Below, one piece after another: positions 40,493-48,919 of a DNA stretch of 64,000 nt (its first letter is position 1; every line of letters begins with the position of its first letter). The notes beneath the pieces are model-generated. The model was not told where the DNA came from. It was given only the letters and a program-made list of their open reading frames with translations, and searched no databases. Origin of the DNA: Bradyrhizobium agreste (lineage in GTDB: Bacteria; Pseudomonadota; Alphaproteobacteria; Rhizobiales; Xanthobacteraceae). The position numbers and the translations under genes were made by a program. The stretch lies in contig NZ_JACCHP010000008.1 in the NCBI RefSeq assembly GCF_016031625.1, positions 184,889 through 248,888 of the forward strand, written 5' to 3'.

Positions 40493-40968
40493 CAAAGATC
40501 TCAGTGAAAGTGAACGGAAAGCGCTACGACGTCCCAGACGTCGAGCCGCGCATGCTGTTGTCCGATTTCCTGCGCGATCGGCTAGGGCTCACCGGAACGC
40601 ATGTCGGCTGCGAGCATGGAGTTTGCGGCGCCTGTACTGTGCTTGTAAACGGCGACAGCGCACGCTCTTGCCTCATGCTGGCAGTCCAGACCGATGGCGC
40701 CGATATCCTGACCGTCGAAGGACTGGGGTCACCCGAAGAGCTCAACGTCCTTCAATCGCAATTCCGCGAGCATCACGGGCTTCAGTGCGGCTACTGCACG
40801 CCCGGCATGCTGATGACAGGAGAGGACCTGCTTCGAAAATATCCCCTCGCGACCGACGAGGAAATCCGGGAGGGGCTTTCCGGAAATCTTTGCCGCTGTA
40901 CGGGGTACCAGAACATTGTGGCCGCGATCCGTAGCGCCGCCGCGATGCGCACAGGAAAAGAATCATGA
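40489..40968 (+). CDS. Molybdenum hydroxylase [2Fe-2S] subunit (CoxS type)
   Basis: 159 residues. Plant-type cluster: GCEHGVCGACTVLV then SCLML; second cluster: QCGYCTPGMLM and LCRCTGYQNI. Full-length small subunit, coupled by ATGA overlaps to the FAD subunit before it and the lactonase after it. Confidence 0.94.
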   Translation: MTKISVKVNGKRYDVPDVEPRMLLSDFLRDRLGLTGTHVGCEHGVCGACTVLVNGDSARSCLMLAVQTDGADILTVEGLGSPEELNVLQSQFREHHGLQCGYCTPGMLMTGEDLLRKYPLATDEEIREGLSGNLCRCTGYQNIVAAIRSAAAMRTGKES

Positions 40969-41726
40969 AGTTGAATTTTCTCGCCGCCGGGCGCCTTCGG
41001 ATGAAGAAGAGCATCTACGTGGCCGGCGCAGATCGCGAAGAGACAATTGATCTTCCGGTCAGCAGTGCGCTGATCCGGCATAAACAGGGCAACGTACTGT
41101 TCGACACCGGATGCCATCCATCGGTAGTCGCCGATGCGGAAGGACGTTGGGGCCCGCTCGCAAAAGTCATGAAGCCGATGATGCGGACGGACGAGACACT
41201 CCTACCGAACCTGGCTTGCACCGGCCTCGGGCCGGATGACATCGACATCGTCGTCAACTCGCATTTTCATCCCGACCATTGCGGCTGCAATCAGTTCTTC
41301 CGCAAGGCGACGATTTTAGTCCATGCCAAGGAGATCGAAGCAGCCAAGGAGCCCGGCGCAGACACTGCAGGATACCTTAAAGCCGACTGGGATTACGGAG
41401 CCGCGATCGAGCCCGTAAACGGAGAGAGAGATCTCTTCGGCGACGCCAGCTTGGTGCTGCTTCCGCTGCCGGGCCACACACCCGGGACCATGGGCGCGCT
41501 CGTCAGTCTAGATCGGGACGGGCAGTTTCTGCTTGCGTCGGACGCCGTCAGCCTGCGCCGGAACCTCGATGCTGACGCGGTTCCTCGCAACACTTGGAAC
41601 GTCGAACAGCAACTGAATACGTTTGCGGAGGTTCGCCGCATCGAGAAGTCCGGTGCTACCGTGATCTGCGGACACGACGATGCGCAATGGCAGGGCTTGC
41701 GTAAAGGTGGCGACGGCTATGAATAA
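40965..41726 (+). CDS. Metallo-beta-lactamase-fold lactonase-like hydrolase
   Basis: 253 residues. Zinc motif VNSHFHPDHCGCNQ (HxHxDH), later LPGHTPGTMG, LLASDAVSLRRN (bridging Asp) and ICGHDDAQW. Overall resembles AHL lactonase and 4-pyridoxolactonase. Its place between the small and large subunits of a molybdenum hydroxylase is unusual and implies it acts on the hydroxylase product or substrate, for example a lactone or a thioester. Overlaps both neighbours. Confidence 0.85.
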   Translation: MKLNFLAAGRLRMKKSIYVAGADREETIDLPVSSALIRHKQGNVLFDTGCHPSVVADAEGRWGPLAKVMKPMMRTDETLLPNLACTGLGPDDIDIVVNSHFHPDHCGCNQFFRKATILVHAKEIEAAKEPGADTAGYLKADWDYGAAIEPVNGERDLFGDASLVLLPLPGHTPGTMGALVSLDRDGQFLLASDAVSLRRNLDADAVPRNTWNVEQQLNTFAEVRRIEKSGATVICGHDDAQWQGLRKGGDGYE

Positions 41727-44115
41727 AGATCATCGCACCGACTTATCCGACGTGCTGCGCCCGAAAAACGTCGGTGCGGCGATGAAGCGCACTGAGGATC
41801 CCCGCCTCCTGACGGGTTTCGGTGAATACACGGCCGATCGAAAGCCGGATCAGGCGTTGCATATGGCCTTCCTGCGCAGCGCGCAGTCACACGCCAGAAT
41901 TGCGCGGGTCGACACATCTGCCGCTCTGGAAGCGCCTGGAGTCGTGGCGGTCCTGACGGCGGAGGGAATTGCCGGCGACTTCAAGCCAGTTATCCCGTTC
42001 TCTCGAATGGCGAATTACTACGCGACCCCGATTCTGCCGCTGGCGTCCGGAAAAGTCCGTCATGTTGGAGAGGCCATCGCTGCCGTCATCGCCACCTCGC
42101 GCTACCTGGCCGAGGATGCGCTCGAACTGATCGAGGTCGACTACGAACGACTGCAGCCGGTCGCGCACGCAGAGGCGGCGGTCACAGAGGATGCAGCTCT
42201 GCTACACGAAGAAGCAGGGACTAACGTCCTGGTCGCTCGAGAGTTCAAGCAGGGAAACGTTGCGGCGGATTTAGCTGCCGCTGCCGTGAGGGTAGGCGGG
42301 CGGTTTGAAATGACCCGCAAGGCGGCACTTGCGATGGAGCCGCGCAGCTATTCTGCGGAGTACGACAAGCGGAGAGACGCGCTCACGCTTTACACCTCCT
42401 CGAACATTCCGGGAATAGTACGTGATGCCATCTCGGAATCGCTATCGCTTCCAGGACATCGCTTGAGGGTGGTCGCCCCCGATGTCGGTGGCAGCTTCGG
42501 TTCGAAGGGATCACTGTATCCAGAGGAGCTCTTGATCTGCATCGCCGCACGCAAGCTGCGTCGATCAATCAAATGGACGGCAGACCGGCTCGAGGACGTC
42601 AGCAGCAGCAGCCAGGCGTTTGCAGAGATTGTTGACGCCGAGATGGGCTTCGACGAGCACGGCATAGCTACCTCGCTGCAAGCAGACGTGATTGGCGACG
42701 TCGGCGCCTTCTCCATTTATCCGTGGACCTGCGGGCTGGAGCCAGTACAGGTCGTCAGCTTCTTGCCCGGCCCATACAAGATACGATCGTATCGTGGTGC
42801 GGTTCGCGGCGTCGCAACTTGCAAGCCGCCGACCGGACCTTACCGAGGCGTTGGCCGCCCGATTTCGACCTTCGTCTGCGAGCGTCTGATGGACATGGGC
42901 GCCAGGGCCCTTAAGATCGATCCGCTCGAGATCAGGCGCCGCAACCTGGTCCGTGCCGAGGAATTCCCATATCGTATCGCGTCCGGCATTATTTGGGATA
43001 GGACTGGCTTTATCGATTGCCTGGAGGCTGCTGCGGAAGCTGCGGGCTACGATCAGCTTCGAAAGCAGCAGTCCGAGGTCCGCAAACGCGGGCGACTTTT
43101 CGGGATCGGGATCGCTTCGTACGCCGAACTGACCGGCATCGGCTCACGCATCGCGGTGGCGCCAGGAATGCCGATCAATACGGGATCAGAAACCGCGAAG
43201 ATCACAATCGACTCGACAGGCGGCATCACCGCAGCGTTTGGCGTTGCCTCCCATGGCCAGGGACTCGAGACGACTTTGGCACAGATCATCGCCGACGACC
43301 TCGGCGCGTGCTTCGAGGACATTCGCGTCATCCAAGGCGATAGCGATGAGGTCCCGATGTCAACCGGGACCTACGCCAGCCGCAGCGCGGTGCTCGGCGG
43401 TGGTGCCGCCAAGCATGCCTCAGAGATCCTGAAGGGCAAGATCAAGCGGGTTGCATCGCATCTTCTCGAAGCTAATGCGGATGACCTCGAAGTCTCCCAA
43501 GGAAAGGTAGCTGTACTCGGCACTGACCGCACAGTGTCTTTTAAGCAGATTGCCAAGGCCGTCTATTCTGACATGAAAACCTTGCCGGTCGACGCGCGCG
43601 AAGAGCTAACTGCGAGCTACACTTACGATCCGATCAACGGCACGACTGCCGCGGCAACTCACATTGCTGCGGTCGAAGTCGATCCGGCGACCTGCTTCGT
43701 AAAGATCCACAAGTTTGTCGTCGCCGAAGATTGTGGCCGCATCATCAATCCCATGATTGTGGACGGTCAGGTCCACGGCGGCGTAGCCCAAGGAATCGGT
43801 GCCGCGCTGTTCGAGGAGCTGATCTACGATGACGATGGCCAACTTCTCAGCGCAAGCCTTGTCGACTACGTAATTCCGTCGGCACCGGAGGTGCCAATCA
43901 TGGAGGTCGTCCATGTCGAAAGCGAGTCAGCGGTATCGGGTGGGTTCCGCGGTATGGGCGAAGGCGGCACGATCGGAGCGCCGGCGGCGATCGCCAACGC
44001 TATTGCCGACGCGCTGTCGCCCCTTGATATCGACGTCTCGGTCCTGCCGATGACGCCCGAACGCATCTTCAGACTTATCCAGAATGCCAAGCACAGAGCA
44101 AAGGAAAAATCATGA
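41719..44115 (+). CDS. Molybdenum hydroxylase large (molybdopterin) subunit
   Basis: About 798 residues from ATG 41719, inside the end of the lactonase gene. Family marks: GAAMKRTEDPRLLTGFGEYT, VVAPDVGGSFGSKGSLYPEE, TGPYRGVGRPISTFVCERLMD, FGVASHGQGLETTLAQII, and the catalytic Glu in GFRGMGEGGTIGAPAAIANAI. The CO dehydrogenase loop AYRCSFR is absent (GPYRGVGR instead), so it is not a CO dehydrogenase but a hydroxylase of an N- or O-heterocycle, aldehyde or CoA ester. No dedicated Mo-cofactor chaperone genes except CoxG are nearby. Confidence 0.92.
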   Translation: MNKDHRTDLSDVLRPKNVGAAMKRTEDPRLLTGFGEYTADRKPDQALHMAFLRSAQSHARIARVDTSAALEAPGVVAVLTAEGIAGDFKPVIPFSRMANYYATPILPLASGKVRHVGEAIAAVIATSRYLAEDALELIEVDYERLQPVAHAEAAVTEDAALLHEEAGTNVLVAREFKQGNVAADLAAAAVRVGGRFEMTRKAALAMEPRSYSAEYDKRRDALTLYTSSNIPGIVRDAISESLSLPGHRLRVVAPDVGGSFGSKGSLYPEELLICIAARKLRRSIKWTADRLEDVSSSSQAFAEIVDAEMGFDEHGIATSLQADVIGDVGAFSIYPWTCGLEPVQVVSFLPGPYKIRSYRGAVRGVATCKPPTGPYRGVGRPISTFVCERLMDMGARALKIDPLEIRRRNLVRAEEFPYRIASGIIWDRTGFIDCLEAAAEAAGYDQLRKQQSEVRKRGRLFGIGIASYAELTGIGSRIAVAPGMPINTGSETAKITIDSTGGITAAFGVASHGQGLETTLAQIIADDLGACFEDIRVIQGDSDEVPMSTGTYASRSAVLGGGAAKHASEILKGKIKRVASHLLEANADDLEVSQGKVAVLGTDRTVSFKQIAKAVYSDMKTLPVDAREELTASYTYDPINGTTAAATHIAAVEVDPATCFVKIHKFVVAEDCGRIINPMIVDGQVHGGVAQGIGAALFEELIYDDDGQLLSASLVDYVIPSAPEVPIMEVVHVESESAVSGGFRGMGEGGTIGAPAAIANAIADALSPLDIDVSVLPMTPERIFRLIQNAKHRAKEKS

Positions 44116-44861
44116 CGGATCTTAAGGGACGTATCGCGCTGGTCACGGGAGGCGGTCGCGACGTCGGCGCTGCGATCTGCAAGATGCTGGCGGAACGTGG
44201 CGCATCCGTCGCCGTGAACTACCACAATTCGAAGGCGGACGCAGAAGGCGTTGTCGCCGAGATTCAAAAGGCTGGCGGAAAAGCGAAAGCCTATCAGGCC
44301 GACATCGCCGATGCGGATGCCGTCAAGAAGATGATCGCCGACATCAAGAACGAGTGCGGCGGCCTTGATATTCTCGTCAACAACGCGGGCCTGGTATTTC
44401 GAAAGAAGTTCAGTGAGAGCACGCCGGAGGACTGGAAGAAGCAGGTCGACACCTGTCTTTACGGTGCATTGAACTGCTCACATAGCGCAGGGCCACTCCT
44501 CGAGGCGTCGGGCCATGGGCGCATCATCTCGATTATGGGCGACTCCTCGCGCGTCGGGGAATCCGGGCTCGCGATCGCCGCAGCCGCGCGCGCTGGAACC
44601 ATCGCGCTCATGAAGTCACTGGCTCGCGAGTGGGGCCGTTCGGGCGTTACCGCGAACTCGATCTCGCTTGGTCTGATCGAGACCGCGCACGACAAGGCTT
44701 GGGTCGAAGTCAATCGCGACAAACTGGTCAAGGCCTACGCTATTCGTCGCCTGGGTCTGCCCTCGGATGTGGCTCCCCTCGTAAGTTTGCTCGCCTCGGA
44801 CGCCGGCGCCTGGATTACCGGCCAGGTAATCAGCGTGAACGGCGGATATTCGATGATCTGA
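44112..44861 (+). CDS. SDR-family protein lacking the YxxxK motif
   Basis: 249 residues, SDR fold: LVTGGGRDVGAAICKML cofactor loop, DILVNNAGLVFRK, SIMGDSSRVGES, and WITGQVISVNGGY. Where the catalytic Tyr-x-x-x-Lys is expected the sequence is A-I-A-A-A-A-R-A-G, so both residues are replaced. It may use other residues, bind cofactor without the usual chemistry, or be inactive. ATGA overlap with the large-subunit gene; acyl-CoA ligase follows 11 bases on. Confidence 0.85.
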   Translation: MTDLKGRIALVTGGGRDVGAAICKMLAERGASVAVNYHNSKADAEGVVAEIQKAGGKAKAYQADIADADAVKKMIADIKNECGGLDILVNNAGLVFRKKFSESTPEDWKKQVDTCLYGALNCSHSAGPLLEASGHGRIISIMGDSSRVGESGLAIAAAARAGTIALMKSLAREWGRSGVTANSISLGLIETAHDKAWVEVNRDKLVKAYAIRRLGLPSDVAPLVSLLASDAGAWITGQVISVNGGYSMI

Positions 44862-44872
44862 GGGAGCCGGCG

Positions 44873-46417
44873 ATGCTCAACGTCGATCTGATTGCACCTA
44901 TCGCGACGCTCCTCGAGCGGCAGGCGAAGAGCCGACCGGATCAGGTAGCGTATTGGGATTCGGCGCGGTCAATTACCTATGCGCAACTCGCCGACCGCAC
45001 CGCCTCCATCGCGGCGAACCTGACGAAGGCCGGGTTGAAGGAGGGCGACAGGCTCGCGGTGTACTTGCCGAATGGGGTGAACTGGATCGAAGCCTGCTTC
45101 GCTGCATTGCGGGCCGGCGCCGTCGTGGTGCCGATTAGCTTTGATGCAGCGGAGGGGGAGGTCAGCTATCGTCTGACCGACGCCGGTTGCGGTTTTGTTA
45201 TCACTGCGGGTGCGCGAAAGGATCTGCTGGAAAAGATTTGTCGGGACGCGAGTATCTCACCGACGGTGATCTTCGCTGGGCCTGACGCCGATGGAGCCGA
45301 AGTGTCATTGGAGGATCTTGCCAAGGCACATGAGGCGGCCTCGCTCGATCCGGCGGACATCGATCGATCTTCCTTCATCATCTACACGTCAGGTACGACG
45401 GGACGGGCAAAGGGCGTGCTGCTGTCGATCCGCGGTATGCTGTGGATTTCGGCAGCGTGCTGGGCGCCGATTGCCGAATTGACGAGCGAGGATGTGATCC
45501 TTTCGCCGCTTCCACTCTTTCATTCCTATGGTCTGAACCTCTCGGTGCTCGGGGTGCTTGCAGTCGGTGCCAGTGAGCACATCATGGAGCGCTTCTCACC
45601 ACAGCAGGCTCTCGAACTGCTCCAGACCGGCAGATATTCGGTCATGCCCGGGGTGCCAACAATGTTCCATTACCTTTTGCTCCGCGCGCAGGAGGCCGGC
45701 ATCGAGCGCTTGGGAGCCGTGCGCCTTTGCATCTCGGCAGGCGCGATCATGCCCGCAACCTTGAACAAGGCGTTTGAGGAACGTTTCAAGACGCGGCTCC
45801 TCGACGGATACGGCATCACTGAGACATCCACCATGGTAACGATGAACTGGCTGCACGGCGGCAGGCCGATGGGCTCTTGCGGGCTTCCGGTCCCGGGGCT
45901 CGCGGTTCGTATCGTCGACCCGTCCTCGTTGGAGGACGTCCCGATCGGCCAGGAAGGCGAACTCATTGTGCGTGGCCCGAACCTCATGCATGGCTATCAC
46001 AACAAACCTGCAGAGACCGCGTCGGCGCTGCGCAACGGCTGGTACCACACGGGCGATCTCGCGAAATCGGACCCGTCGGGTTATCTAACGATCACGGGCC
46101 GAATAAAAGAACTGATCATCCGCGGCGGCCAGAACATCGCGCCGGCCGAGATCGAGGAAGTCGTCGTGAAGCACCCCCAGGTCAGGGATTGCGCAGTCGT
46201 CGGGATCCGGCACGCGACGCTCGGGGAAGTACCGTGCCTTTTTGTAGTCGCCAAGGATGGCGCACTCGATATCCCCGCGCTTCTGGAGCATTGCAGGGCT
46301 CATCTCTCCTCATACAAGATCCCGGAATCCACGCATCTCGTGGGAGAGATTCCGCGCACAGGGTCTGGCAAAATCATGCGTTTCAAGCTCGTCGAAGCCC
46401 TGAGCAGCCAAGCTTGA
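44873..46417 (+). CDS. AMP-dependent acyl-CoA ligase
   Basis: 514 residues from ATG 44873 with GAGGGAG upstream. Adenylation motifs: YTSGTTGRAKGVLL, LLDGYGITETSTMV, GWYHTGDLAKSDPSGYLTITGR, ELIIRGGQNIAPAEIE, and the C-terminal catalytic Lys in PRTGSGKIMRFKL. It activates a carboxylate to a CoA thioester. As last gene of the operon it suggests the pathway works on CoA esters, as in 2-furoate (HmfD) or 4-hydroxybutyrate metabolism. Confidence 0.9.
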   Translation: MLNVDLIAPIATLLERQAKSRPDQVAYWDSARSITYAQLADRTASIAANLTKAGLKEGDRLAVYLPNGVNWIEACFAALRAGAVVVPISFDAAEGEVSYRLTDAGCGFVITAGARKDLLEKICRDASISPTVIFAGPDADGAEVSLEDLAKAHEAASLDPADIDRSSFIIYTSGTTGRAKGVLLSIRGMLWISAACWAPIAELTSEDVILSPLPLFHSYGLNLSVLGVLAVGASEHIMERFSPQQALELLQTGRYSVMPGVPTMFHYLLLRAQEAGIERLGAVRLCISAGAIMPATLNKAFEERFKTRLLDGYGITETSTMVTMNWLHGGRPMGSCGLPVPGLAVRIVDPSSLEDVPIGQEGELIVRGPNLMHGYHNKPAETASALRNGWYHTGDLAKSDPSGYLTITGRIKELIIRGGQNIAPAEIEEVVVKHPQVRDCAVVGIRHATLGEVPCLFVVAKDGALDIPALLEHCRAHLSSYKIPESTHLVGEIPRTGSGKIMRFKLVEALSSQA

Positions 46418-46432
46418 GCGGTTCAGCCGCAG

Positions 46433-47467
46433 TCAGTCGATCGAGCGCGGACCAAGTGCGCCGAAAGATTTCGGGTCATAGGCGAGGCGATACCGCATAT
46501 CGGCAGCTACGATCGGCCTCTTGCACCGGTCGCAATCGACGACTGGATCAAAGTCGTGTCCGCATTTGATGTGCGTGAGGATGAGGGGTGGCTTTCCCTT
46601 CGAAAGCCAGCGATCCCCCCATCGCAACATCGTGATGAAGGGGCCGTAAAGCTCCAAACCCATGTCAGTCAGGAGGTATTCGTAGCGGTCGGGAGAGCTC
46701 TGATACTGTCGGCGCCGGAGCACTCCGTTGGCGACCAGGCGATTCAATCGATCGGTCAGGATGTTGGGCGCGATTGCGAGCTCATTGAGGATCTTATCGT
46801 AGCGGCGGTTGCCAAAGAATCCTTCACGGACGACCATGAAGCTCCATTTGTCGCCGATTATTTCGAGAGCGCGGGATACCGAGCTGGGACGGCCGAGTAC
46901 GAAACGGCTGCCGTCGGAGGGCCGCCGTGTGTTGCGGCCTGGCTTGGCGGGACAGCGGCCTGCACCAGGCCCATCGCGATACTTCACTTCCCGAGCTGAA
47001 ACCCTTTCCCCGCAATGGGAGCACGTCACGATTGGGTGACTTTCGCAGCCGCAGGTCGCGTGGACAAGCGTCAGTGGCGGCGGCTTGCCCTTGGAAAGCC
47101 AACGGTCACCGAACTGCATCAGCGCGATAAAGCTTGGATAAAGGTCGAAGCCCATTCTCGTCAGCCTGTACTCCTTCCTCTGTGAGGAGCCGGGCGCAAC
47201 CTGACGGAAGATCGCGAGCTGCGTCAGCTTTCTGAGCCGATCAGTCAGCGTTGCACGGGGAATGCCGAGCGCCGATCGAAAGGCTTCGAACGTCTGTGTT
47301 CCAAAGAATGCCTCGCGAATGATAAGGAAAGCCCATGCGTCGGAGACGATGTCCAACGTGCGGGCGACAGAGCAGTTGCGTTCCGTTCGTCCAGCGCCAG
47401 TACGGGCCGCCATCGTCGGCGCCTTGGCCAACGTTCTCGGCGACTGAAATTTAGCGACGACAGGCAT
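46433..47467 (-). CDS. Tandem-domain HxlR-type transcriptional regulator
   Basis: About 344 residues made of two HxlR winged-helix domains: CSVARTLDIVSDAWAFLIIR ... RATLTDRLRKL and VSRALEIIGDKWSFMVVREG ... ILTDRLNRLVANGVL. Each is followed by D-R-W-L-S-K-G-K-P-P and a ribbon-like H-x-x-C-G...C-x-x-C module (SHCGERV, CDRCKRP) that could bind zinc. Single-domain HxlR proteins work as dimers, so this may be a built-in dimer. Start uncertain (ATG 47467 or 47413). It is convergent with the ligase operon and divergent from the binding-protein gene. Confidence 0.88.
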   Translation of the reverse strand: MPVVAKFQSPRTLAKAPTMAARTGAGRTERNCSVARTLDIVSDAWAFLIIREAFFGTQTFEAFRSALGIPRATLTDRLRKLTQLAIFRQVAPGSSQRKEYRLTRMGFDLYPSFIALMQFGDRWLSKGKPPPLTLVHATCGCESHPIVTCSHCGERVSAREVKYRDGPGAGRCPAKPGRNTRRPSDGSRFVLGRPSSVSRALEIIGDKWSFMVVREGFFGNRRYDKILNELAIAPNILTDRLNRLVANGVLRRRQYQSSPDRYEYLLTDMGLELYGPFITMLRWGDRWLSKGKPPLILTHIKCGHDFDPVVDCDRCKRPIVAADMRYRLAYDPKSFGALGPRSID

Positions 47468-47542
47468 TCCGATCGGTCCGTTCACACAGCCGCCACGACC
47501 GGACAGCCCTGAAAGGTTGCGCACCTGTAGCACATTGCGCGA

Positions 47543-47596
47543 TTGACTCGTCGAAAAAATAAGTCTAGTTATGCATGTAACAATAGTCTAGTTATG
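47543..47596 (+). promoter_or_regulatory. Promoter/operator beside the HxlR gene
   Basis: TTGACT (47543-47548), 17 bases, TAGTTA (47566-47571). The string AGTCTAGTTATG occurs at 47562-47573 and again at 47585-47596 (23 bases apart), and once in the promoter at 38717-38750. Best candidate for the HxlR binding site. Confidence 0.7.
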
Positions 47597-47643
47597 ATAG
47601 TAATGGAATGGGATGGAAACCAGATAAGGGCGGGAGGCGTGTC

Positions 47644-48861
47644 ATGAATGGAAGAGTGAATAGTGGCCTGATCGCGGCGACAGCGATTCTGACGATGAGC
47701 GTCGCAGCCAGTGCTCAGACGGTCACGGACGATATCGTGAAGATCGGTGTGCTAACCGACATGTCCGGCCAATTCTCACACGAATCGGGTGCAGGCGCGG
47801 TAACTGCGATCAAGATGGCCGTCGAAGATTTCGGTGGCAAGGTCCTCGGCAAACCGATTGAGGTCATCGTCGCCGATCATCAGAACAAGCCCGACACGGC
47901 TTCCGCGCTGGCGCGGAAATGGTACGACGTCGAGAAGGTTGACATGATCGGCAACCTCATCAACTCCTCGATCGCCCTTACGGTTTCCGGGCTTGCGAAG
48001 GACAAGAATCGGATCGCCATCATCAACGGCTCCGGATCATCCCGTCTGACAGGCGATGCGTGTACGCCGAACAGCATACATTATTCCTATGATACGTACG
48101 CGCTCGCGCGTGGAACCGGGGCTGCGCTGGCGAAGGAAGGCAAGAAGTCCTGGTACTTCCTCACTGCGGACTATGCTTTCGGACATGCGCTCGAAGCCGA
48201 CACCTCCGCCGTCGTGAAGGCCCTGGGTGGCGAAGTCGTCGGGTCGACACGATACCCGCCTGAATCGTTCGATCAGTCCTCATACCTGCTCCAAGCGCAA
48301 TCATCGAAAGCCCAGGTCGTTGCGTTGGCTGGATCGGGCAACGTGTTGGTCAACTCGATCAAGTCCGCGCAGGAATTTGGAATTCAACAGCGCCAAACGT
48401 TGGCTGGCCTGCTCGTCTGGGAAACTGACATCAAGGCCCTTGGCCTTTCGGCCGCCCAAGGATTGGTATTGACCAACGCATTTTACTGGGATCGGGACGA
48501 TGAGACACGCGCATGGTCGAAGCGGTTCTTCGATAGGATAAAAGTAATGCCACATATGGGTGATGCTGGAGACTATTCGTCGACCATGCACTATCTGCGA
48601 GCCGTCGAAGCGGCCGGGACTGACGAAGCGCAGGCAGTCATGAAAAAAATGCGCGAAATGCCTATCAATGACTTCTTTGCCAAAAACGGACGTATTCGAG
48701 ACGACGGCCGCATGGTGCACGACATGTACGTATACGAAGTCAAGAAGCCCTCGGAAGCAAAGGGGGATTGGGATTTCTACAAGCTCCGCGAAGTGATCCC
48801 GGGCGATCAGGCCTTCCGTCCGATTAAGGATAGCGCCTGTCCTTTGGTGAAGAAAGGGTGA
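47644..48861 (+). CDS. LivJ-type periplasmic substrate-binding protein
   Basis: About 405 residues from ATG 47644 (GGGAGG upstream). Signal peptide GLIAATAILTMSVAASAQ. Peripla_BP_6 fold: VKIGVLTDMSGQFSHESGAG, ALARKWYDVEKVDMIGNLIN, WYFLTADYAFGHALEADTSA. Members bind branched amino acids, aromatic acids and similar carboxylates. No LivHMGF partners are in the window, so it may use a transporter encoded elsewhere. First gene of the second HxlR-linked unit, before the AbfD-like gene. Confidence 0.9.
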   Translation: MNGRVNSGLIAATAILTMSVAASAQTVTDDIVKIGVLTDMSGQFSHESGAGAVTAIKMAVEDFGGKVLGKPIEVIVADHQNKPDTASALARKWYDVEKVDMIGNLINSSIALTVSGLAKDKNRIAIINGSGSSRLTGDACTPNSIHYSYDTYALARGTGAALAKEGKKSWYFLTADYAFGHALEADTSAVVKALGGEVVGSTRYPPESFDQSSYLLQAQSSKAQVVALAGSGNVLVNSIKSAQEFGIQQRQTLAGLLVWETDIKALGLSAAQGLVLTNAFYWDRDDETRAWSKRFFDRIKVMPHMGDAGDYSSTMHYLRAVEAAGTDEAQAVMKKMREMPINDFFAKNGRIRDDGRMVHDMYVYEVKKPSEAKGDWDFYKLREVIPGDQAFRPIKDSACPLVKKG

Positions 48862-48919
48862 TGAGGGGAGCCGGGTCTGGACCCGCAAGCTCATGGCCCA
48901 CACTTGAGGAGGCATCGCA

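Noticed and set aside
41719..44115. Annotation as CO dehydrogenase large subunit
   Set aside because: The Cu/Mo CO dehydrogenase loop AYRCSFR is missing; GPYRGVGR is present instead.
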